A stretch of 64,000 nt of DNA from Flavobacteriales bacterium. Lineage in GTDB: Bacteria; Bacteroidota; Bacteroidia; Flavobacteriales_G; Salibacteraceae. A program made the position numbers and the translations under genes. Below are positions 51,732-58,874 of the stretch, piece by piece; the first letter of the stretch is position 1, and each line of letters begins with the position of its first letter. Location of the stretch: positions 1-64,000 of the forward strand of contig JABMOM010000020.1 of assembly GCA_013204105.1 (NCBI GenBank), read 5' to 3'. The notes under the pieces were generated by a model that worked only from the letters and a program-made list of their open reading frames with translations, had not been told where the DNA came from and did not search any database.

Positions 51732-53962
51732 TATACGCGCACTCCAATGACACAGACGTCATCGACTTGCTCGTTGTCTCCTCTCCATTTTTCGAACTCA
51801 TTTGCTAGGATGGGTTTTTGTTCGGCGATGGGTTCAGGACAGATCCTTAAAAGGGTCTTTTTGAAATTTCCGCTTTTGTATTTCTTGCCATTGGTTCCGC
51901 CGAATTGATCAGGGTAGCCGTCGCTGAAAACGTAGATGGTATCGTTTTCGTTGAGCTTGACTCGGTGGGTGGTGAACGGCTTGGCCATTTCAAATTTACC
52001 GATGGGTTGTTTGTCGGCTTTGATCTCTTCTATTTCTTCAGACCCAGCTCGGATGATCCATAAGGGATTGTGTGCCCCGGCCCATTCCAGTGCCTTGGTT
52101 TTTGTGTTCAAGGCACATAACGATATGTCCATGCCGTCTTTCACGTCCTCTTCGCTTTTTTCAAATTCTTTGATGACCAATTCTCTGGTTTGATCAAGGA
52201 TCTGGCCTGGATCGCGCAGTCCAAACTCTCGAACGGATCGATTCAGTCCGTTGACACAGATCACCGATACCATGGCGCCCGGCACCCCGTGTCCCGTGCA
52301 ATCAGCCGCGGCAAAGTATACCACATCATCTATGGCTTCCATCCAGTAGAAATCGCCGGCTACTACATCCTTAGGTTGATAAAACACAAAGCTTTCAGGA
52401 AGGTGCTCCTCTATTATGCGATCGGGAGGGAGGATGGCGGTCTGAATTCTCTTGGCATAGATGATTGAATCCATTACCTCCCGGTTTTTCTCTTCTACCA
52501 ACATGCGTTGAAGGTCGATTTGGTCACGCTGGCTTTCTACCTGCTCTTTCTGTGCTTGAATGACCCTATTGTCTCTTCGCTTCAGGGCGAACCCGTAGCC
52601 CATCAGGACCAAAAGGATCATGGCAGCTACTAAACCTCCGATCAGTAGGAGTCGTCGGCTTCTTTCTTCGCCGAGCTTTGCCTGAGACAATAGTTGCTCC
52701 TGCTCCAGGTTTTCGATCTCCAATTGCTTTTGTTCATTTTGAAAGCGTGCTTCCATTTCCTGGATCGCATCCTGACGACTTCGGGAGTACAGAGAATCCT
52801 TTTCGTCACTGTGCTGTTGTAAGGATAGGTATGCCTCTTTTGATTTGCCCACATGAAAGAACAACTCGGCTAAGTCACGATGCCAGTGGGTGTAGTCTTC
52901 AATGGTTCCAATCTCTTTGGATAGATGAATGGCCTCTTGCATGAAGGACTCGGCCCTGTCGGAATTGCCTAATTCGAATTCCACTTGACCAAGCGTGTGT
53001 AGCGTGATCGATAAGAATCGCTTTTCACCGATTTCTCGAAAAACGTCCAATGCGCTGTTGAGTTTTGCCTTGGCCTCATTCCAGCGTTCAGCTTTGGCCA
53101 AGGTTTCTCCTTCGTTCATGCGCATTGACGCCGCGCGCGATCGCTCTCCTAAAAGTTCGTAGTTCTGAGCTGCAAGATCCAAGAAGTAAAGCGCAGAGTC
53201 AATTTCATCTTCGTAGAATGCAAATTGCGCCTGCAATGAAAACACCGATGCCAGTCCGTAGAGGTCATCGCGCAATAGATAGATCTCCCGGGCTTCTCTT
53301 AAATTTTGCTTCGATTTCGTATCCTCCTCTTGCTCGGCATAAAAAACCGCAAGGTTAAAGGTCATGACCCCCAATTGACTGCTGTCTTTTCTGGACTTCG
53401 CTAAATCGATGGATTTGAGTAAGAATTCGAGTTCCTTTACTTTTTCGCCTCGTTCGTGGTAGATGGTGCTGATGTTCAGGAAGGCTCCTGTGAGCGCTAC
53501 ACTGTCCTTAGAAGCAATGGCAAATTTCTTCGTGAGCTCAAAGTAATGGAAGGCACTGTCATAATTCCCGAGATCCGTGTGAGCATTTCCCATGCTCAGG
53601 TATTGCCTCGCCATCTTGTCTTGGCGGTCAACAGACTTGTATAAGGCAACGGCTTTCCGTCTAAATTTCAGAGAACCAAGGATATCGCCTTTCAAGTAAA
53701 CCGAACGAGCCAGGTAATGTGTTCCACCGGCCTGCCAGTACGAGTTGTCCTGTGTTTTCGCCTCGTCTACTAGGCGTTGTCCCCAGTATTCCAAATCTTC
53801 AGGGAGCGTTACGCTTGAAGCTTGATCTCCAATAGCGGTCAGCCTTTCTTCACCGGCCTTTGTCATGATGAGTGCCTCCAAGCTATCTGAGGTTGACTGC
53901 CCTTGAGCAAGGCCTATCGTAAGCAGATAGATCGGAAGAAGGAGGAAACGAAGTGCTGACAT
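51731..53962 (-). CDS. TPR-SpoIIE/PP2C phosphatase 5 of the array
   Basis: ATG 53962 gives 743 aa; the extra N-terminal residues of the longer frame are ignored because MSALRFLLLPIYLLTIGLAQ is a clean signal peptide. TPR-like repeats (about 45-400) are more degenerate than in genes 1-4. The membrane helix is LLLIGGLVAAMILLVLMGYG, the linker is REVMDSIIYAKRIQTAILPP, and the SpoIIE domain is complete (VAGDFYWMEAIDD, ADCTGHGVPGAMVS, DGMDISLCALN, YVFSDGYPDQFGGTNG, EQVDDVCVIGV). It is separated from gene 4 by 209 nt and from gene 6 by 76 nt. Its linkers are more diverged than those of the ATGA-linked four. Confidence 0.9.
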   Translation of the reverse strand: MSALRFLLLPIYLLTIGLAQGQSTSDSLEALIMTKAGEERLTAIGDQASSVTLPEDLEYWGQRLVDEAKTQDNSYWQAGGTHYLARSVYLKGDILGSLKFRRKAVALYKSVDRQDKMARQYLSMGNAHTDLGNYDSAFHYFELTKKFAIASKDSVALTGAFLNISTIYHERGEKVKELEFLLKSIDLAKSRKDSSQLGVMTFNLAVFYAEQEEDTKSKQNLREAREIYLLRDDLYGLASVFSLQAQFAFYEDEIDSALYFLDLAAQNYELLGERSRAASMRMNEGETLAKAERWNEAKAKLNSALDVFREIGEKRFLSITLHTLGQVEFELGNSDRAESFMQEAIHLSKEIGTIEDYTHWHRDLAELFFHVGKSKEAYLSLQQHSDEKDSLYSRSRQDAIQEMEARFQNEQKQLEIENLEQEQLLSQAKLGEERSRRLLLIGGLVAAMILLVLMGYGFALKRRDNRVIQAQKEQVESQRDQIDLQRMLVEEKNREVMDSIIYAKRIQTAILPPDRIIEEHLPESFVFYQPKDVVAGDFYWMEAIDDVVYFAAADCTGHGVPGAMVSVICVNGLNRSVREFGLRDPGQILDQTRELVIKEFEKSEEDVKDGMDISLCALNTKTKALEWAGAHNPLWIIRAGSEEIEEIKADKQPIGKFEMAKPFTTHRVKLNENDTIYVFSDGYPDQFGGTNGKKYKSGNFKKTLLRICPEPIAEQKPILANEFEKWRGDNEQVDDVCVIGVRV

Positions 53963-54038
53963 GGGCGGTAAAAATAGCCAATGGTCCGAATTGACCGCCA
54001 TGCCCGAATTCACAAAACAGGGACTTCAACAGAACGCG

Positions 54039-56177
54039 CTATACGCGCACTCCGATTACGCAGACGTCATCGACTTGTTCGTTTTTTCCTCTCCAGCTGT
54101 GGAACTCATTATGAAGAAGGTCGTGTTGCTCGGGAGTGGGGTGGGTTTGAATGCTGAGAAGGAATCGCTTTAAGTTCTTGCTCTTGTACTTCTTATTCTT
54201 CGGTCCTCCAAACTGATCGGGATAGCCGTCGCTGAACACATAAAACGCGTCTCCTTCGTTGAGCTGGATTTTATGCGTTGTATACAGAGAGCGATTTGGG
54301 TAGCGTCCAATGGGTTGCTTGTCTGCTTTGACCTCGTACAATTGTGGGCCTGCTTCAGACAGAGATGGGTCGCTAGTGAGCTCACCTCCACTCAGCATTT
54401 CGGGTAGGTCGTTTGAAATAATCCAAAGTGGATTGTTAGCTCCAGCCCAATGCAACTCCTTTGTCTTCGTGTTGTAAGCGCAAAGCGCGATGTCCATACC
54501 ATCCTTGACTTCTTGCTCACTTTTTTCAAAAGTTTCGTCGACGATCAGCGCCGTACGATCGAGGATTTCGCCGGGATCTCTGAGTTGGAATTCGCGTACG
54601 GATCGATTCAAAGCGCCATGACATACCACGCTAACCATGGCTCCTGGAACGCCGTGCCCCGTGCAATCGGCAGCGGCGAAGAGTACAAGGTCGTCTACTT
54701 GCTCTAGCCAATAAAAGTCACCAGCAACGATGTCTTTCGGTAAGAAAAGGACAAACGAATTAGGCACTTGCTCAGCAAAGAGAAGGTCAGGAGGGAGGAT
54801 GGCTTCCTGGATGCGTTTGGCATAGGTGATCGAATCAATGATTTCTTTGTTTTTTTCTTCGAGTTCATCGCTCTTCTCCTTTAGATCAGTGGTACGTTCT
54901 GCCACTTGTTGTTCTAGCATGATGTTTTGATCTCGCGTTATCCTATTTAGCTCCTCCAAGCTGTCAAATGATTCCTTTTGCGCCACTTCTTTCTCCTTTT
55001 GGATGTCGCGGTAGCGACTGACCATGGCCAAAGAGAGGAAGGTTACCTCCGCAGCAGATCCCAATTTGATCGCATTCTGGCTGAGGAAATCGCTGTAGAT
55101 CAAGTTAAAGTTGGTTAGGATAAATACGATCCCTCCGGCGAGCACAGAAAGGAAACCGAGCGCGAAGAACACATTGACATCTCCCTTCACACGTTGGTTC
55201 CAGCCGATTCCCAAGATGATGACTAAGAGGGAGATAAGAGACATCCCATTGACAACGGGATAGGTGAGCTCGTATATTGTGCCCGATGTCAACCCAGTGA
55301 TGACGCAGAGTCCTACGACGATCAGCAGGGTTCGGTAGATGGATCGGTACCATTTTGGCATCCCATGAATATCTAGGAAATCTGCTGCGTAGAGCATGAG
55401 CATAAAGACGGAAGCTCCAGAGAAGAACAGGATGGAATGATTTGCAATCCACGGGAATGAGGGCCAGATATACTCAAATGCCAGTCCATCTATAGAGGCC
55501 TGCATGAAGAAAAGGAAAACCACGAAGCTCACATAGTAAGAGTAGATCCGTTCTTTCACAACGATGGCGAAAAAGAGGAAGAGTCCAGCCACGAAAATCA
55601 GTAATCCGTAATAGATGCCGAGCGTTAGGTTCTCACGTTGAATGAATCCGTTGAAGTTGTCTTTTTCCCATAATTTGATCGGCAGGGTGATCACCTCACC
55701 GTCACTGCGCAGTTGCAGGACTAGCTTTGCATCTTCATCCGATCTAAGGGTGAGGGGGAAGACGAATTTCCGATAGATCACCGGACGGTCGTCAAAAGGG
55801 ACTTCGTCTCCAGCGGCGTAGAGCAATTCAGACATGCCGCGGGTTACCCGGTATAAGTTTACAACGTTGGTCAATGGTCGCGCGGTCTCGATGTAGTATT
55901 CGTGACTGATGTCTGTACCGTTGGATAAGGCAAATTTTACCCACCAGGTTGAGGTAGTGAAGTTGAGGTTGGCAACGTTTTCCGTTATGGGATTGAAGAG
56001 CGAGTCGTATTTCCCAACAGCGACTTCCGCAACAGTCCATTCATGCCCGGGATCCTCCGCGATGTAAGCCGTGGTTGCAATGTGCGTATACTTTGGTCCA
56101 TGCGCCAACAGGGTGATGGAGCTGAAGAGCAAGAGCATGCTAAGGGCTGCTGTGATGAGATGATTGGTTTGGCGCAT
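54039..56177 (-). CDS. 7TM-DISM receptor fused to SpoIIE/PP2C phosphatase
   Basis: A 712-aa protein; signal peptide, then a periplasmic 7TMR-DISM extracellular domain (about residues 30-165; WWVKFALSN and YYIETARPL-like strands), seven hydrophobic helices (about 180-395), a coiled coil rich in Glu/Lys, the linker KEIIDSITYAKRIQEAILPP, and a SpoIIE domain with VAGDFYWLEQVDD, ADCTGHGVPGAMVS, VKDGMDIALC, YVFSDGYPDQFGGPKN and QVDDVCVIGVRV. A ~25-residue Ser/Gly-rich insertion splits NPLWII from KADKQPIG. 7TM-DISM modules bind ligands such as carbohydrates and here replace the TPR sensor. It follows the thioredoxin-like gene by 22 nt. Confidence 0.92.
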   Translation of the reverse strand: MRQTNHLITAALSMLLLFSSITLLAHGPKYTHIATTAYIAEDPGHEWTVAEVAVGKYDSLFNPITENVANLNFTTSTWWVKFALSNGTDISHEYYIETARPLTNVVNLYRVTRGMSELLYAAGDEVPFDDRPVIYRKFVFPLTLRSDEDAKLVLQLRSDGEVITLPIKLWEKDNFNGFIQRENLTLGIYYGLLIFVAGLFLFFAIVVKERIYSYYVSFVVFLFFMQASIDGLAFEYIWPSFPWIANHSILFFSGASVFMLMLYAADFLDIHGMPKWYRSIYRTLLIVVGLCVITGLTSGTIYELTYPVVNGMSLISLLVIILGIGWNQRVKGDVNVFFALGFLSVLAGGIVFILTNFNLIYSDFLSQNAIKLGSAAEVTFLSLAMVSRYRDIQKEKEVAQKESFDSLEELNRITRDQNIMLEQQVAERTTDLKEKSDELEEKNKEIIDSITYAKRIQEAILPPDLLFAEQVPNSFVLFLPKDIVAGDFYWLEQVDDLVLFAAADCTGHGVPGAMVSVVCHGALNRSVREFQLRDPGEILDRTALIVDETFEKSEQEVKDGMDIALCAYNTKTKELHWAGANNPLWIISNDLPEMLSGGELTSDPSLSEAGPQLYEVKADKQPIGRYPNRSLYTTHKIQLNEGDAFYVFSDGYPDQFGGPKNKKYKSKNLKRFLLSIQTHPTPEQHDLLHNEFHSWRGKNEQVDDVCVIGVRV

Positions 56178-56199
56178 CGAGGACGTCTAAGATAGGGGT

Positions 56200-57093
56200 T
56201 CAACGTTGGAAGGCACATTTTGCCAATTCGATTTGCCTGCCCAACTGTTCAGCGTGCGAAGTGTTGTCCGTTCCCGAAGCGCCGATAATGTGAAAGCGAA
56301 TGATACCCTTTGCGTCAACGATGAAATGCTGAGGGGCAGAACGGATGTCAGCGGAGTCAAGGAAGGCCTTCGCTAGTGGAATTTGACGATAGGTAAAGTC
56401 GATGTCCAGATCCATCCATTGTGATGCATGTCTATCAGACTGGAAGAATCCCGGAGCGTAATAGGTGATCAGTTCGCCGTCGTTGATCACTGAGTCTCGG
56501 TAAAAGGCGAGGAACTGCACGTCTGGGTCATCGGCGTAAGATGCCTTCAGGGTGTTGAGGTTAGGGATCTCTTCCATGCAAGGCATGCATCCGTATTGCC
56601 AGGTATTGATGTGTGTAATCTTCCCCTCCAATACCGTGTTGTCTAAAACGATTCCGTCAGCATCCTTGATCTTAAAGGATGGGAAGGCTCGGCCGTTGCG
56701 CGGATGCCTTCTCGTGCGCCAGTTATTGTGTACACGCGCTTGCTCTTCGAGCATTGCCGCTCTGGGCGCTTCGGGATCCTCCCATGCTGGATCGTAGAGC
56801 GGATGTGGGGTGGCGGATAAGCGATACACCTTCGATAGCGTACACTGCTCGATGTCCACCACCTCAATACGGTGCATTCCCGTATCGACGGGCATGATTC
56901 GGATGTCGTCCCCTAGATGACTGATGATGATCTGTGACGCTGCGTTTAGCACTTCGTTTGGCTTCATTTCAATCTCCAGCGGATAAGCCTTGAAAGTATA
57001 GGCGTTTCCGAGGTCGATCTCTTCTGGTTGAGGCGTGCACCTGAACACCACAAGGGAGGTAAAGATGAGGGCGGCGATGTTCCATAAACGCAT
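56200..57093 (-). CDS. Thioredoxin/TlpA-like lipoprotein
   Basis: ATG 57093 gives 297 aa with signal peptide and lipobox (ending LVVFRC). The mature protein has an N-terminal ~130-residue region of unknown fold, then a redoxin domain with FPSFKIKDADG, NTWQYGCMPCMEEIPNLN (the CxxC active site, C-M-P-C, equivalent to thioredoxin WCGPC), and the C-terminal cis-Pro region APQHFIVDAKGIIRFH. It is probably a periplasmic thiol-disulfide exchange protein. It lies 22 nt upstream of the 7TM-SpoIIE gene in the same direction and probably shares its transcript. The partner of its N-terminal part is unknown. Confidence 0.82.
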   Translation of the reverse strand: MRLWNIAALIFTSLVVFRCTPQPEEIDLGNAYTFKAYPLEIEMKPNEVLNAASQIIISHLGDDIRIMPVDTGMHRIEVVDIEQCTLSKVYRLSATPHPLYDPAWEDPEAPRAAMLEEQARVHNNWRTRRHPRNGRAFPSFKIKDADGIVLDNTVLEGKITHINTWQYGCMPCMEEIPNLNTLKASYADDPDVQFLAFYRDSVINDGELITYYAPGFFQSDRHASQWMDLDIDFTYRQIPLAKAFLDSADIRSAPQHFIVDAKGIIRFHIIGASGTDNTSHAEQLGRQIELAKCAFQR

Positions 57094-57167
57094 GAAACGA
57101 ATGTAATTTTTTTTCAAGCCCAGCAAGGCCTCCCATCCATGGTTGATAAAATCTATAGAAAACGATT

Positions 57168-57196
57168 GCTAAAAATATTAGTAAACCATAATATTG
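57168..57196 (+). promoter_or_regulatory. Possible dinB promoter with inverted repeat
   Basis: TTG near 57166-57168 is followed by TAATATTG at 57189-57196 after 20 nt, a near match to the -33/-7 pair. AATATT (57174-57179 and 57190-57195), self-complementary, is repeated 16 nt apart, which could be an operator. No known LexA site is recognisable. Confidence 0.3.
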
Positions 57197-57205
57197 TGAT
57201 AAGTG

Positions 57206-57275
57206 AAAAACTAAAAGCTAAAAGCTAAAAGTGAAAAGTGAAAAGCCAGAAGCCAGAAGCTTGCAACCAACAGCC
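57206..57275. repeat. 7-nt periodic tract upstream of dinB
   Basis: Ten in-phase heptamers: aaaaact, aaaagct, aaaagct, aaaagtg, aaaagtg, aaaagcc, agaagcc, agaagct, tgcaacc, aacagcc. Neighbouring units differ by one or two bases in a ladder-like way. The tract ends 4 nt before ATG 57280 and would lie in the dinB leader. Confidence 0.7.
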
Positions 57276-57279
57276 AACA

Positions 57280-58503
57280 ATGTCATCGCCTACGAACAAA
57301 CAGATCCTTCACCTCGACCTCGACTCGTTTTTTGTGTCGGTAGAGCGGCTGCTTGACAGTCGGCTCAACGGTCGGCCGGTGCTTATTGGGGGTACTACAG
57401 ACCGCGGGGTTGTGGCGGCTTGCAGTTATGAGGCGCGGGCGTTTGGCATCCATTCGGCCATGCCGATGCGGATGGCGCGTGAGCTTTGTCCGGAGGCCAT
57501 CGTGATCAAGGGCAACAGTGGAACTTATTCCAAGTACAGCGACATGGTTACCGAGATCATGCAGGAGGAAGTGCCCGTGCTCGAGAAGACCTCGATCGAT
57601 GAGTTTTATGCAGACCTCACGGGCATGGACCGCTTTTTTGGCTGTGCGAAGATGGCCGATGAGTTGCGCTACAAGATCATCAAGGAGACGGGCTTGCCCA
57701 ATTCCTTTGGCTTGTCGATCAATAAAACGGTGTCTAAGGTCGCTACGGGGGAAGCCAAGCCCAACAACCGGCTGGAGATTGCGAAAGGAGAGGAGAAGCA
57801 CTTTCTCGCGCCGCTGTCGGTGCGCAAGATCCCGATGGTGGGAGAGAAGACCTACCAAACCTTGCGCAACTTGGGTGTTCAGCGCATCAAGACGGTGCAG
57901 GAGATGCCGCAAGACATGATGGAGCGCGTGTTGGGACAAAATGGAAGCATGATCTGGAAGAAGGCGAATGGTGTCGACAACAGCCCGGTCATTCCCCACA
58001 GCGACCGCAAGAGCATCAGCACCGAACGCACGTTTGACCGAGACACCACCGATGTGGTCAAGCTCAAGGGCATCATGCTGGCCATGGGTGAGAACCTCGC
58101 CTTTCAGTTGCGCCGCGGCAAGCGGCTCACGGGCTGCGTGACCGTAAAGGTGCGCTACTCTGACTTTCAGACACAGACCCTGCAGGCACGCATTCCCTAC
58201 ACGTCGGCAGATCATATCCTCATCGAAAAGGTCCTGGAGCTGTTCAACAAGGCTTACAACCGCCGCCTATTGGTGCGACTGATCGGCGTGCGCTTCAGTC
58301 ACCTCGTCGGCGGGGGCTACCAGATCAACCTGTTCGAAGACTCAGAAGAATACATCAACCTCTACCAAGCCATGGACCGCATCCGTGAACGCTTCGGCGA
58401 TCGCGCCGTCCTCAGGGCCTCCGGCATCCACGCCCGCACCATCGGCCGAAGCAATCCCTTCGACGGCAAGGCGCCGATGTTGTTAGCTAATCGGAGAGCG
58501 TGA
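57280..58503 (+). CDS. dinB: DNA polymerase IV (Y-family)
   Basis: ATG 57280 gives 407 aa. Y-family signatures: ILHLDLDSFFVSVE (first metal Asp), VVAACSYEARAFGIHSAM, SIDEFYADLTG (second metal Asp/Glu pair), and the little-finger domain SIGTFD-like SISTERTFDRDT. It can extend past DNA lesions with low fidelity. Near the C terminus is QINLF (about residues 348-352), a good match to the beta-clamp binding pentapeptide. The reading frame extends to 57238 through the heptamer tract, which I reject. It is followed by the structured element and the dnaE-like gene on the same strand. Confidence 0.94.
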   Translation: MSSPTNKQILHLDLDSFFVSVERLLDSRLNGRPVLIGGTTDRGVVAACSYEARAFGIHSAMPMRMARELCPEAIVIKGNSGTYSKYSDMVTEIMQEEVPVLEKTSIDEFYADLTGMDRFFGCAKMADELRYKIIKETGLPNSFGLSINKTVSKVATGEAKPNNRLEIAKGEEKHFLAPLSVRKIPMVGEKTYQTLRNLGVQRIKTVQEMPQDMMERVLGQNGSMIWKKANGVDNSPVIPHSDRKSISTERTFDRDTTDVVKLKGIMLAMGENLAFQLRRGKRLTGCVTVKVRYSDFQTQTLQARIPYTSADHILIEKVLELFNKAYNRRLLVRLIGVRFSHLVGGGYQINLFEDSEEYINLYQAMDRIRERFGDRAVLRASGIHARTIGRSNPFDGKAPMLLANRRA

Positions 58504-58589
58504 TGCGTGCTATAGAGATCATACCCTACACACCTGAGTATCGCTCGCTTGAAAAGGACCGTGGTAGACGTCGCCTATTCGGTATTCTG

Positions 58590-58786
58590 TTCTTTTGGCT
58601 TGACCCAAAAGAACCAAAAGGTCAAGGCTGTGGAGAGCAATTCACTGCGCTTCCTTGCCTGACCCAACCTCGGCCGAGTGATCTTCGCCCATGGCGAAGC
58701 TTCTCGGTCTCGCTAGGGCCAGTCGGCGGTTCTCACCAATTCCACAGCCTTGACTTTTACTCCACTTTGTGTCAAGACAAAGTGGA
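58590..58786. repeat. Multi-hairpin intergenic element between dinB and dnaE
   Basis: The ~370-nt gap holds five inverted repeats: TTCTTTTGG/CCAAAAGAA (58590-58598/58605-58613), GTCAAGGCTGTGGA/TCCACAGCCTTGAC (58621-58634/58741-58754), palindrome CTCGGCCGAG (58669-58678), CTTCGCC/GGCGAAG (58683-58689/58693-58699), and TCCACTTTGT/ACAAAGTGGA (58761-58770/58777-58786). Together they suggest a folded RNA or a dispersed, non-coding element. An ORF (58500-58865) runs through it but has no coding signs. Confidence 0.6.
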
Positions 58787-58874
58787 AGGAACGAAGAGAA
58801 AAACGAATCCTTCCTTCTTAGGGGAAAGGGAGGGTATGCTTTCAAGCGTCAAAAGAATAACGTGAGTTGATAGC

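Noticed and set aside
57206-57275. CRISPR array
   Set aside because: Repeat units are 7 nt, without spacers; not a CRISPR. The hexamer tracts are likewise too short.
57283-58215. 310-aa minus-strand ORF
   Set aside because: Fully antisense to dinB, His/Leu/Arg-rich, without domain; caused by codon bias of dinB.
58500-58865. 121-aa ORF overlapping the end of dinB
   Set aside because: It runs through the five-hairpin element, has a composition unlike a protein, and no domain; inverted repeats explain the open frame.
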